DNA of 64,000 nucleotides, from NCBI RefSeq assembly GCF_902770715.1, contig NZ_CACXTS010000006.1, positions 1-64,000 of the forward strand, read 5' to 3'. The translations under genes were made by a program, and so were the position numbers. Shown here piece by piece: positions 19,013 to 27,293 of the stretch; within the stretch, counting starts at the first letter, position 1, and each line of letters begins with the position of its first letter. A model generated the notes under the pieces. That model saw only the letters and a program-made list of their open reading frames with translations. It made no database searches and had not been told where the DNA came from. Source of the DNA: an uncultured Methanobrevibacter sp. GTDB lineage: Archaea; Methanobacteriota; Methanobacteria; Methanobacteriales; Methanobacteriaceae.

Positions 19013-19867
19013 ATGAAAGCGGTAATTCCAGCAGCAGGTTTTGGAACTAGATTTTTGCCTGCTACCAAGGCGCAACCTAAGGAAATGTTGCCTGTTTTTG
19101 ACAAGCCTACCATTCAATATGTTATTGAAGAGGCAGTAAATTCCGGTATTGATGATATTCTTATTGTTACAGGTAGGAATAAAAGGTCAATTGAAGACCA
19201 TTTTGACAAATCTTTTGAACTTGAACAAACTTTACAAAGTGCAGGTAAAGATGATCGTTTAAAACAAGTTCGTGAAATCACAGATTTGGCCGATATTTGT
19301 TATGTAAGGCAAAAAGAACAGAAAGGTCTTGGTGATGCAATTTATTGTGCTAAAAAGCATGTTGGTGGCGAACCATTTGCTGTAATGCTAGGAGATTCCA
19401 TTACCAAAGGACCCGTTCCATGTACCAAACAATTGATTGATGTTCATAAGAAATATGGAGCATCCGCCATTTCCCTTGAAGCAGTACCTCGCGAAAAGGT
19501 AGAAAGATACGGTATTATTAAGGGTGATGAAGTTGAAGATAATGTATATAATATTACAAAACTGGTTGAAAAGCCATTGGCTCATCAAGCACCATCCAAT
19601 TTAGCTATTATGGGACGTTATGTATTGACACCTGATATTTTTGATAAAATTGATGAGACTGAACCGGGTGTCGGAGGAGAAATCCAGTTAACTGATGCTC
19701 TTCAAAAATTAGATGCAATTTATGGGGTTACTTTTGAAGGCAAAACTTATGATATTGGAAATCGTTTAGAATGGCTTAAAACATCTATCGAGTTTGCAAT
19801 GGATGATCCAAAATCAAAAGATGATTTGATTGAATATATGAAAGAAATTATTAATGGAGTCGAATAA
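19013..19867 (+). CDS. galU: UTP--glucose-1-phosphate uridylyltransferase
   Basis: It makes UDP-glucose from UTP and glucose-1-phosphate for wall and glycan precursors. The 284 residues match the usual GalU length. The nucleotide-binding loop GFGTRFLPATKAQPKEMLP lies at residues 9-27. The metal-binding Asp of MLGDS is near residue 128, and EKP and GGEIQLTDAL blocks come later. A GGTGATAAATC ribosome site precedes the ATG. The nearest pathway partner in the window is galE at 57.5 kb. Cytoplasmic. Confidence 0.93.
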   Translation: MKAVIPAAGFGTRFLPATKAQPKEMLPVFDKPTIQYVIEEAVNSGIDDILIVTGRNKRSIEDHFDKSFELEQTLQSAGKDDRLKQVREITDLADICYVRQKEQKGLGDAIYCAKKHVGGEPFAVMLGDSITKGPVPCTKQLIDVHKKYGASAISLEAVPREKVERYGIIKGDEVEDNVYNITKLVEKPLAHQAPSNLAIMGRYVLTPDIFDKIDETEPGVGGEIQLTDALQKLDAIYGVTFEGKTYDIGNRLEWLKTSIEFAMDDPKSKDDLIEYMKEIINGVE

Positions 19868-19897
19868 CTCCATACTCATTTTTTTTTATTGATTTTA

Positions 19898-21121
19898 ATG
19901 CAATATAGGGTAATTTCAAAAACTGGCGATGAGATATCTTCATTAGGCTTTGGCGCTATGAGATTGCCATTGAAAAATGGTAAGATAGACCGTGATAAAG
20001 CCAGTAAACTTATTTTTCATGCTATCGACAATGGCGTTAACTTCATTGATACCGCTTATCTTTACGGAGACAGCGAAACATTTTTAGGAGAGATTTTAAC
20101 TGATGAAATAAGAGCCAATCTTAAGATATCAACTAAATTACCTTCCATTAATGTTAGAAAGTATGAAGATATGGAAAATATCTTGGCTGAGCAGTTAAAT
20201 AGACTGCAGATTGATTGTATTGATTATTATCTAATTCATGCTGTTGATTTGAAAACTATAAATCGCTTGCTTAAAAGGGATTTAATCAAATTCCTTGATA
20301 AGGCAAAAGCCGAAGGCAAAATCAAGCATACGGGATTTTCATATCATGGACCTAAAGAAGAATTTGAAAATGTCGTTGATTCTTATGACTGGGATGTCGT
20401 AATGGTTCAATATAACTACTTTGATGAGAATGTTCAGGCGAGTGTTGAAGGAATTGAATATGCTGCTTCAAAAGGGCTTGGTGTTTTTGTAATGGAACCA
20501 TTAAAGGGGGGAATCCTGGCCGGAAAAATGCCTGATGAAGTTGAACAGGTTTTCAGAAAAGCCAATCCCTATAAAAGCAATGCCGATTGGGCATTGGAAT
20601 GGGTTTTAAACAATCGAAATGTCACATCCATTCTATCTGGAATGAACAGCATGGAACAGCTTGATGATAATTTGGCTATTGCAAGCAAAACCACTCCCTT
20701 ATCAATGAGCTTTGAAGAGATGGAAACAGTCGAACTTGCAAAAAGGGTGATGAGAAATTCTTTGAAAATCAACTGTTCGACTTGCGGCTATTGTATGCCC
20801 TGCCCTCAGGGAGTCAATATTCCCGAATGCATGAAGATTTACAATGAAAAGTACCTATTCAACCATAAAGGCTTTGTTAACCAATCATTAATAGATTATT
20901 ACCAGTATGTCGGTGGAATTATGGGAAATGAAGGCAGTGCCGGTAAATGTAATGGATGCGGCAAGTGTTTAAGGAAATGCCCTCAGAAATTGGATATCAT
21001 TTCAGAGCTTAAAAAAGTGAAAAAGGAGTTCGAATTTCCGGGTGTCCAGTATATCCTTCTCTTTGTTAGGCATGTCGGTTTTCCTGTTTATAGGCAAATG
21101 GTAAAATTATTGAATCGTTAA
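19898..21121 (+). CDS. Aldo/keto reductase with C-terminal 4Fe-4S clusters
   Basis: The start was set at ATG 19898 (MQYRVISKTG); a TTG nine bases upstream is less likely, and neither has a clear ribosome site. The N-terminal TIM barrel has the aldo/keto reductase tetrad: Asp and Tyr in FIDTAYLYGDSE (near residue 50), Lys in STKLPS, and His in YYLIHAVD. The C-terminal part has CSTCGYCMPCPQGVNIP (near 293) and CNGCGKCLRKCP (near 351), which suggest two 4Fe-4S clusters. This ferredoxin-fused subfamily is common in anaerobes; the substrate is unknown and electrons may come from ferredoxin rather than NAD(P)H. It is probably a separate unit from galU. Confidence 0.85.
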   Translation: MQYRVISKTGDEISSLGFGAMRLPLKNGKIDRDKASKLIFHAIDNGVNFIDTAYLYGDSETFLGEILTDEIRANLKISTKLPSINVRKYEDMENILAEQLNRLQIDCIDYYLIHAVDLKTINRLLKRDLIKFLDKAKAEGKIKHTGFSYHGPKEEFENVVDSYDWDVVMVQYNYFDENVQASVEGIEYAASKGLGVFVMEPLKGGILAGKMPDEVEQVFRKANPYKSNADWALEWVLNNRNVTSILSGMNSMEQLDDNLAIASKTTPLSMSFEEMETVELAKRVMRNSLKINCSTCGYCMPCPQGVNIPECMKIYNEKYLFNHKGFVNQSLIDYYQYVGGIMGNEGSAGKCNGCGKCLRKCPQKLDIISELKKVKKEFEFPGVQYILLFVRHVGFPVYRQMVKLLNR

Positions 21122-21276
21122 TCATTTCTTTAATAACTTTGATTATAAATTTATGATGTACTTTAATGTTTAAAGCCTGTCCAACTCAATTTTAAAAAGT
21201 ACTCTATTTCATGCTTTTTATTTCAATATATAAAATTAAATACTTCAAAAATAGAATATTAACTAAGGTGAAAAAA

Positions 21277-21486
21277 ATGAAACTTGAAGAATTATTAGCT
21301 CCATGTCCAAAATGTGGTTCACAAGATAAAGTGGCTAAAAGAAAATTATTGGACAATCACAGAGCCCATGCAGAAATGGAAGCTGTGAAATGTTCAGAAT
21401 GCGGTTACATTTTCTTTGTAAATGATGATATGGATGAAGATGAGAAAAAGCAATTATTAAGAGAATTAAATAAAGTTCACGGATAA
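21277..21486 (+). CDS. Small CxxC/CxxC protein next to a radical SAM enzyme (candidate modified peptide)
   Basis: The start is ATG 21277, right after AAGGTGAAAAAA; the longer upstream frame is non-coding leader. The product has 69 residues with CPKC at 10-13 and CSEC at 39-42, a basic/His segment between (KRKLLDNHRAHAE), and an acidic-basic tail ending NKVHG. The four Cys could bind zinc like a ribbon protein. It ends 2 bases before the radical SAM gene, so the two are almost certainly co-translated. From memory it resembles the short Cys-rich peptide family (TIGR04165) reported beside peptide-modifying radical SAM enzymes in Methanobacteriaceae; this could not be checked here. Substrate, or zinc-binding partner, of the enzyme is inference. 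Confidence 0.75.
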   Translation: MKLEELLAPCPKCGSQDKVAKRKLLDNHRAHAEMEAVKCSECGYIFFVNDDMDEDEKKQLLRELNKVHG

Positions 21487-21488
21487 AA

Positions 21489-22616
21489 ATGACATTTCAT
21501 GTAATGATTATTCCAACACTTAACTGTCCATCAAACTGCAAATACTGTTGGGGATCTGAAAATAAAAAGGAAATGATGGACATTGAAATTATTGACCAGA
21601 TTGTAACATGGTTAGGTGATTTCAGAGATGATAAAGTTCATTTCACTTTTCATGGTGGTGAACCTCTTCTGGCGGGTTATGACTTTTATGAGCAAGCATT
21701 AGAAAAGTTATCCGAATTGCCTAATCTGGAAGGATTTTCCCTTCAAAGCAATATTTGGCTTTTAACTGAAGAGCTCATTGATTTATTCATTAAATATAAT
21801 GTTGTTGTAAGTACAAGTATTGATGGGCCAAAAGAAATCAATGATTATCAAAGAGGTGATGGCTACTTTGATAAGACCATGTCAAAGTTCAGATTGGCTA
21901 AGGAAAAAGGTTTGATAATCAACTTTGTTTTAACCGTGACAGACTACTCAAAAGATTTCTCGGATGAATTATATGAATTCTTTAAAAGCGAAAAGATGAA
22001 TCTCAAGATTCACGCAGCACTTCCCTCTTTAAGGGGTGATAATGCAGACCCTTGGGCGCTTGATCAGGAGGAACATGGCAAGCTGCTTGTCGATTGGTTG
22101 GACAAGTACCTTTATGATTTGGATAAGTTCACTGTAATGGATCTGGACCATATCTGCAAAAGTGCACTTAGAAGAAGGGGAACACTTTGCACATTCGCAG
22201 ATTGTATTGGAACAACTCTGGCAGTAGGTTCGGATGGTTCTATTTATCCATGCTACAGATTTGTTGGAATGCCTGAATATGTCTTAGGCAATGTCGCTGA
22301 TAATCCTAGCTTCGATGATTTGAAGACATCAGATTCATGGTCCAAGCTAATGGAGTTCAGGGAATATGTTGATGAAAACTGTAAAAAATGCAGATATGTA
22401 AAATATTGTGAAGGTGGGTGTCCTTACAATGCTATTGTAGCATATCAAACTCCACAAGCAGTTGACCCGCAATGCACTGCATATAAAATGATATTCGGTG
22501 AAGTTTCAAAAAGAATGAATAAGGAATTTGCTCGTTCAGCCTTTGGAATGGGTGAACCGGCTCCTAGAAAAGAAGGCGATCCATTCAGCATCATGGATTT
22601 GGCCATGAAACCTTAA
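21489..22616 (+). CDS. Radical SAM/SPASM enzyme, probable peptide modifier
   Basis: The 375-residue protein has the radical SAM signature CPSNCKYC (Cys13, 17, 20) very close to its N-terminus and an FHGGEPLL glycine motif. The C-terminal SPASM-type region has CTFADC, IYPCYRF, CKKCRYVKYCEGGCPYN and a last Cys near PQCTAY, enough for two auxiliary clusters. This layout is typical of enzymes that modify ribosomal peptides or mature sulfatases. No sulfatase is nearby, and a small Cys-rich protein ends two bases upstream, so peptide modification is favoured. The chemistry (thioether, epimerisation, other) cannot be read from sequence. It lacks a strong ribosome site, which fits translational coupling. 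Confidence 0.85.
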   Translation: MTFHVMIIPTLNCPSNCKYCWGSENKKEMMDIEIIDQIVTWLGDFRDDKVHFTFHGGEPLLAGYDFYEQALEKLSELPNLEGFSLQSNIWLLTEELIDLFIKYNVVVSTSIDGPKEINDYQRGDGYFDKTMSKFRLAKEKGLIINFVLTVTDYSKDFSDELYEFFKSEKMNLKIHAALPSLRGDNADPWALDQEEHGKLLVDWLDKYLYDLDKFTVMDLDHICKSALRRRGTLCTFADCIGTTLAVGSDGSIYPCYRFVGMPEYVLGNVADNPSFDDLKTSDSWSKLMEFREYVDENCKKCRYVKYCEGGCPYNAIVAYQTPQAVDPQCTAYKMIFGEVSKRMNKEFARSAFGMGEPAPRKEGDPFSIMDLAMKP

Positions 22617-22629
22617 ACGTGTTGATACT

Positions 22630-22755
22630 ATGATTTGTGATGATTGTAAACACTTGGAAAGCAGAGATAAATATAAGATTGTCTGCAAGGTAAATGAACA
22701 TCAGCTTTTAGATGTAAAACAATGCATGAATTTTGAAAAAATCGATGAAGAATAG
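22630..22755 (+). CDS. 41-residue Cys-containing small protein
   Basis: A short frame starts 13 bases after the radical SAM stop. The translation begins MICDDCKHLESR and contains four Cys with spacing CxxC-x12-C-x12-C, followed by an acidic end (KIDEE). The pattern could bind zinc or an Fe-S cluster. It is too short for usual gene finders. Even Cys spacing, a clean frame and the tight position in the cassette support it as a gene, although its ribosome site (GTTGAT) is weak. It may be a second partner of the radical SAM enzyme or an unrelated zinc micro-protein. No family was recognised with certainty. Confidence 0.6.
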   Translation: MICDDCKHLESRDKYKIVCKVNEHQLLDVKQCMNFEKIDEE

Positions 22756-22884
22756 ATTATTATGAAATTTATTCTTGCATTCTTTTTTTTGATTAAATTG
22801 AGATTCTATTCTATATTGCCATCCCATAGCGAAAGCATCTGATATTAAGTTTATCATCAGATATTCGTATTGATTTTTTTCTTG

Positions 22885-22928
22885 AGTAATACATAGTATT
22901 TAAATGAACTCAAAAAAAGTAATAATTT
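22885..22928 (+). repeat. 44-nt promoter-operator repeat, copy 1
   Basis: This is the most diverged copy: an AGTAATACA box, then AGTATTTAAATG, then CTCAAAAAAAGTAATAAT. The two box positions are 33 bases apart, as in the other copies. A TTTTATATA sequence follows at 22926-22934. Confidence 0.75.
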
Positions 22929-22957
22929 TATATACTTCTTATTCTAAAATAATTAAT

Positions 22958-23001
22958 AGTAATACTGAGTATTTAAGTGAACTCAAAAAAAGTAATACTT
23001 T
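22958..23001 (+). repeat. 44-nt promoter-operator repeat, copy 2
   Basis: AGTAATACT boxes begin at 22958 and 22991, 33 bases apart. The palindrome AATACT-G-AGTATT runs into a TATA-like TATTTAA, followed by GTGAACTCAAAAAA. Confidence 0.8.
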
Positions 23002-23075
23002 TTGGCTGTTTGTATTACCGAATTTAATTTTTTTATAAGTTTCAAAAAATTGGGGAATTTCTAAAAAAATTTTTG

Positions 23076-23119
23076 AGTAATACTGAGTATTTAAATGAAT
23101 TTAAAAAAAGTAATACTTT
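23076..23119 (+). promoter_or_regulatory. 44-nt repeat, copy 3: likely promoter-operator of the metal ATPase
   Basis: AGTAATACT boxes begin at 23076 and 23109 (33 bases apart, three helical turns). Between them lies the palindrome AATACT-G-AGTATT fused to a TATA-like TATTTAAAT (23088-23096). The ribosome site GAGGTG starts one base after the repeat and the GTG start is 12 bases downstream. A repressor bound to both boxes would block TATA recognition. The metal sensor is unknown. Confidence 0.65.
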
Positions 23120-23131
23120 GAGGTGTTTTAA

Positions 23132-25180
23132 GTGATTGATGAAATAACTGATTTCCTGTTTGGACTGAAAATGACAATTATTTCAGGAATATTTCTATTA
23201 ATTGCAGTTATTTTTATGATTCTTGGAATTGACACTCCGATTTACTTAAATCCTGCATGGGGAACAGTAATCATTAGTGGAATTCCAATGTTATTATTAG
23301 CTATGACAAGACTAATCCGTGAAAAATGGATTTCATCTGCATTATTGATTGCAATTGCGATGGTGGCTTCACTGTTAATCGGTGAGATATTTGCAGCAGG
23401 TGAAGTTGCATGGATCATGGCATTAGGAGCTCTTTTAGAAGATTGGACAGTGGAAAGAGCTAAAAAAGGTTTAAGAAATTTAATTAACTTAACTCCACAA
23501 ACCGGAAGAAGAATTGTGGATGGTAAAGAAGAAGTAATTTCTGTTGATGAAATTAAAATTGGAGATACTTTAAGAATTCTTCCAGGTGAAAGTGTTCCTG
23601 TTGATGGTGAAATTATAAATGGTACTTCATCACTTGATCAGTCAATCATGACTGGTGAATCCCTGCCGATAGACAAAGAAGTTGGGGATGAGGTATTCTG
23701 TGGTACCATGAATTTGTATGGTGCTATTGATATTAAGGCAACTAGTTTAGGTGAAAATTCTTCACTTCAAAAATTGATTGACCTTGTTAAAGCAGCTGAT
23801 GAAAAACAGGCTCCAACACAAAGAATTGCTGATAAATGGGCTACATGGTTGGTTCCTATTGCATTAATAATTGCAATTGCAGCATGGCTTATCACAGGCA
23901 ATATTGAAAGAGGAGTAACTGTTTTAGTTGTATTCTGTCCATGTGCACTGATCTTAGCAACACCAACTGCAATTATGGCAGCTATTGGTCAAGCTACAAA
24001 ATATGGTGTGCTTATCAAATCCGGTGAAGCGCTTGAAACATTGGGTGGTCTTAATACTTTAGTATTCGATAAAACTGGAACATTAACTTATGGTAATTTA
24101 GAAGTTTCTGATGTTATCTCTCTGAAAGAAGATTTATCCGAAATGGATTTGCTTAAGATTGTCGCATCATGTGAAAAATTAAGTGAACATCCATTGGCTA
24201 AAGCTATTGTAAACAATGCAAAAGAACTTCAAGTTGATATTGAAGAGCCAAGTGATTTTAAAATGTATCCTGGTAAAGGTGTCTCATGTAAAAATTCTTA
24301 TGGTCAAGTATATGCAGGAAACTCCAAATTCCTATCTGAAAATAATATTGATGTAAACATTGACACTCATATGGATAAGTTAAAACATGAAGGTAAAGCT
24401 TCAATCATTGTTGCATTAAATGATGAGGTTATTGGATTAATTGGATTATCTGATGTGGTTCGTGAAGATTCTAAAAGCATGATTGAAAACTTGCATGATT
24501 TAGGTACTGAAACTATATTACTCACAGGGGATAACACAGAAACTGCTAATTATTTTGCATCTAAAGTTGGAATAGGAAAAGTTTATGGGAATTTACTTCC
24601 AGAAGAAAAACTTTCATGGATTGAAAAACTTAAAAGCGAAGGCAAAAAAGTATGTATGATTGGTGATGGTGTAAATGACGCTCCCGCACTTAAAACTGCT
24701 GATGTAAGTGTTGCAATGGGTTCTGTTGGAAGCGATGTAGCTATTGAAGCAGCAGACATTGCGCTTTTAGGTGATGACATTGGCAAAATCCCTTATCTTA
24801 AAAAACTTTCTAATTCCACTTTATTTACAATCAAAGCAAATATTGCAATTTCCATGACAATCAATGCTGTTGCTATTGTCTGTTCTGTTTTAGGCCTATT
24901 AAATCCTGTAACTGGAGCTATTGTTCACAATGCAGGATCTTGTCTTGTCGTATTGAATGCGGCACTGCTCTATGACAGAAAATTCGATGATTCAATTAAA
25001 AAAATTGACACTGAAAATGTAGAGCATTCACATTATCATTTCCACAATGATGGTGATCATACTCATTCTCATGAGGGTGTTGTAATAATTGATGAAATCC
25101 AAACAGATAGTGGAATTAAGCATATGCATGTTCACAAACATGCTTTGGATAGACAAAGTTGTGAAGCTTATCACAACTAA
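23132..25180 (+). CDS. Heavy-metal P1B-type ATPase with His-rich C-terminal tail
   Basis: The GTG start at 23132 follows GAGGTG by six bases. The 682-residue pump has TGES (near 174), the membrane CPC metal motif in FCPCAL (near 269-271), the phosphorylation motif DKTGT (near 313), an SEHPLA motif and GDGVND (near 511). The last helix carries HNAGSxLVVLNA. There is no N-terminal HMA domain. Instead the tail after the last helix holds HSHYHFHNDGDHTHSH and a second HMHVHKH cluster, likely metal binding. CPC alone does not separate Cu, Zn, Cd, Ni or Co; the His tail hints at a divalent ion. It should export metal from the cytoplasm. Three repeated operator-like elements upstream suggest metal-dependent control. 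Confidence 0.9.
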   Translation: MIDEITDFLFGLKMTIISGIFLLIAVIFMILGIDTPIYLNPAWGTVIISGIPMLLLAMTRLIREKWISSALLIAIAMVASLLIGEIFAAGEVAWIMALGALLEDWTVERAKKGLRNLINLTPQTGRRIVDGKEEVISVDEIKIGDTLRILPGESVPVDGEIINGTSSLDQSIMTGESLPIDKEVGDEVFCGTMNLYGAIDIKATSLGENSSLQKLIDLVKAADEKQAPTQRIADKWATWLVPIALIIAIAAWLITGNIERGVTVLVVFCPCALILATPTAIMAAIGQATKYGVLIKSGEALETLGGLNTLVFDKTGTLTYGNLEVSDVISLKEDLSEMDLLKIVASCEKLSEHPLAKAIVNNAKELQVDIEEPSDFKMYPGKGVSCKNSYGQVYAGNSKFLSENNIDVNIDTHMDKLKHEGKASIIVALNDEVIGLIGLSDVVREDSKSMIENLHDLGTETILLTGDNTETANYFASKVGIGKVYGNLLPEEKLSWIEKLKSEGKKVCMIGDGVNDAPALKTADVSVAMGSVGSDVAIEAADIALLGDDIGKIPYLKKLSNSTLFTIKANIAISMTINAVAIVCSVLGLLNPVTGAIVHNAGSCLVVLNAALLYDRKFDDSIKKIDTENVEHSHYHFHNDGDHTHSHEGVVIIDEIQTDSGIKHMHVHKHALDRQSCEAYHN

Positions 25181-25254
25181 CTTTTTCTTTTTTTTAAATA
25201 GATATATCGCAATTAATATATATCTTGAATAATAATCTTATTTTAGGTATTAAT

Positions 25255-26244
25255 ATGAATGAAAAAATAATTTTAGGACTTCCAAAGGGAAGTTTAAATA
25301 ATGTGAAAAGAGGAAATACTTATCAATTATTTGTTGATGCAGGTTATGAAGTCAAAGGATATGAACCTGGCGATGAAGCTTACGAAATTGAAATTTTAAA
25401 TGATGATGACATTATTGCATTTCTTACCCGCCCACAATCCACTCCTGTAGAACTGAACAGAGGAATAATTGATATTGCTATTGTTGGAGAAGACTGGATT
25501 AAGGAAGAGTCCGTTTTGAGAGAAACCAATACTGTTAAGATTGGGGATTTGGATTATGGAAAGACTAGATTGATAGTGGCCGTTCCTAAGGATTCCCCAT
25601 ATGACAATTTATCAGATTTGTTCAGAGCAAATAAGGACAGAAAAACTCCAATTTTATGTTTTACAGAATATCCTAATTTAACAAGAAAATTCATGATGGA
25701 AAACGAAGCATATCAGGAAATCTATGGTGATGCAGTGCCGTTTGTCCAGGTTAGAGGTTTAACTCATGGGGACAATGAGATGGTTCAGGTCATCAACTCC
25801 GACGGTGCTACTGAAGTTTACATTGCCAAAGGTGCTGATTTGATTGTAGACAATACTCAAACAGGAAGCAGTTTGAAAAAGGCAGGCCTTAAAGAGATAG
25901 AAACAATTTTGCATTCATCAGCGGGCCTTTATGCAGGCGTAAGCTGCACTGGCGAAAAGCTCGACAAGGCTAAAATGATTTATGAACAGTTATTGGGAGC
26001 TATTACTGCTAAAAAATACTTTGATGTTAAGTTCAATATTGCAAACTCTAAAATAGATGAAGTTTCTGCTTATCTAATTGAAAACAGGCTTTGTGCTGAT
26101 GAACCTACCATTACTCCAGGATCCGGCTTTTCTCAGATAAATGTGCTGATTCCTAAAGCAAAATTCCCTGAAATGGTTGATGCCATCAAAGGATTTGATG
26201 CAACTTCAATTATCAGAAATGATTTAAAACAGCTGGTTGAATAA
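25255..26244 (+). CDS. hisG: ATP phosphoribosyltransferase, long form
   Basis: It catalyses the first step of histidine synthesis: ATP plus PRPP to phosphoribosyl-ATP. The start was set at ATG 25255 behind TTAGGTATTAAT; a TTG 30 bases upstream lacks a site. The 329-residue product has the N-terminal LGLPKGSL motif, [12 protein letters not shown], a PRPP-loop-like [21 protein letters not shown] (near 187-207), and a C-terminal regulatory domain (about 250-329), so it is the HisZ-independent long form. It stands alone rather than in a his operon. It is a little longer than many archaeal HisG proteins. Confidence 0.8.
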   Translation: MNEKIILGLPKGSLNNVKRGNTYQLFVDAGYEVKGYEPGDEAYEIEILNDDDIIAFLTRPQSTPVELNRGIIDIAIVGEDWIKEESVLRETNTVKIGDLDYGKTRLIVAVPKDSPYDNLSDLFRANKDRKTPILCFTEYPNLTRKFMMENEAYQEIYGDAVPFVQVRGLTHGDNEMVQVINSDGATEVYIAKGADLIVDNTQTGSSLKKAGLKEIETILHSSAGLYAGVSCTGEKLDKAKMIYEQLLGAITAKKYFDVKFNIANSKIDEVSAYLIENRLCADEPTITPGSGFSQINVLIPKAKFPEMVDAIKGFDATSIIRNDLKQLVE

Positions 26245-26377
26245 TCATTTCTTCACATTTTTCTTTTTTCTAAACACTGTTCAAAACCACACATTAAACC
26301 ATCATGATAAATCATTAATATTTATAAAGTATACTTAACATAAATAAATATATTAGATTAGTAGATGGGGATAAAAC

Positions 26378-27280
26378 ATGTTAACATCTGTTCAAAAAGA
26401 AATTTTACAAACTTTAATTAATTTATATCAATCTTCCGATGGTAAATCAATTAAGGGAGAAGACATTGCTGAGGTTATGGGGAGAAATCCAGGTACAATT
26501 CGTAACCAGATGCAATCATTAAGAAGTTTAGGTCTAGTCAAGGGTGTACCGGGACCTAGAGGAGGATATAAGCCAACAATTGAAGCTTATCATTCATTAA
26601 ACATATCTGTCTCTGATGATGATTCCAAAGTGCCAATATATAAAAACGGCAAAAGGATTGAGGATATCTCAGTTGCAAGAATTGAGTTTACAAGTGTTCC
26701 GCAGCCTGGTGAATGTGAAGCAGCAATAAAAGTTTTGGGAAGCATTAAAGACTTGAACTTAGGTGATACTGTAAGCATTGGTCCTACACCTGTAAATAAT
26801 TTAGGAATTTTGGGCACTATCGTCGGCCGTGATGATATGGATAATATTCTCCTGGTTGATACCAAAACCATCAGAAGCATTCCAAAGCAAAGCGTTGGAG
26901 ATATCGCAAGCAGAGATGTAATATCATTTTCCATGGACTGCTCTGTTAAAGATGCTTCTAAAAAATTAGCGGAAAATGATATTGATGGGGCTCCAGTCAT
27001 AAAAGATGGAAAAGTTGTAGGAGTTTTCACATTGACTGATCTTGTTCGTGCTATTGCTGAGGATAAGGAAAATCTCACTGTTGGAGAGCTAATGTCAACA
27101 AATGTCGTGATTGTTAATGAAGATTTAAAGATAGCCAATGCAATTGAAGTCATGCTTAAAAAGTCAATTTCCAGATTGATTGTAGCAGATAACAATCAAA
27201 CTTTACTTGGAATCGTAACTAGAACAGATTTGATTAATACGATTACCAATTTAGACCAATTCCCAATAATTACAAACTAA
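26378..27280 (+). CDS. Winged-helix regulator with paired CBS domains
   Basis: The 300-residue protein starts with a winged-helix DNA-binding domain (about 1-70; GEDIAEVMGRNPGTIRNQMQSLRSLGLV, then the wing GVPGPRGGYKP). A beta-rich middle segment (about 75-165) follows, then two CBS repeats (about 175-230 and 237-295; GxPVIKDGKVVGVFTLTDLV and SRLIVADNNQTLLGIVTRTDLI). CBS pairs usually sense adenine nucleotides or SAM, so this is probably a ligand-controlled repressor. The target is unknown. An AAGTATACTT palindrome at 26327-26336 overlaps the TATA-like region of its own promoter and may be its operator. The ribosome site is GATGGGG. It is followed by dys after 13 bases. Confidence 0.8.
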   Translation: MLTSVQKEILQTLINLYQSSDGKSIKGEDIAEVMGRNPGTIRNQMQSLRSLGLVKGVPGPRGGYKPTIEAYHSLNISVSDDDSKVPIYKNGKRIEDISVARIEFTSVPQPGECEAAIKVLGSIKDLNLGDTVSIGPTPVNNLGILGTIVGRDDMDNILLVDTKTIRSIPKQSVGDIASRDVISFSMDCSVKDASKKLAENDIDGAPVIKDGKVVGVFTLTDLVRAIAEDKENLTVGELMSTNVVIVNEDLKIANAIEVMLKKSISRLIVADNNQTLLGIVTRTDLINTITNLDQFPIITN

Positions 27281-27293
27281 TCCATGTGATTTA

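Larger units (their letters stand above)
22756..23131. other. 376-base intergenic region before metal ATPase
   Basis: It holds a 7-bp inverted repeat with a 12-nt loop (22837-22843 with 22856-22862), which may terminate the small Cys gene, and then three copies of a 44-nt promoter-like repeat (separate entries). No open frame of note was seen. Confidence 0.7.

Noticed and set aside
22885-23119. Three similar repeats considered as a CRISPR array
   Set aside because: The gaps between copies are 29 and 74 bases, the copies are imperfect, each contains promoter-like parts, and no cas genes are near.
26590-27195. 201-codon minus-strand frame inside the CBS regulator
   Set aside because: It is fully antisense to a gene with clear winged-helix and CBS domains, and its translation has no recognisable family.
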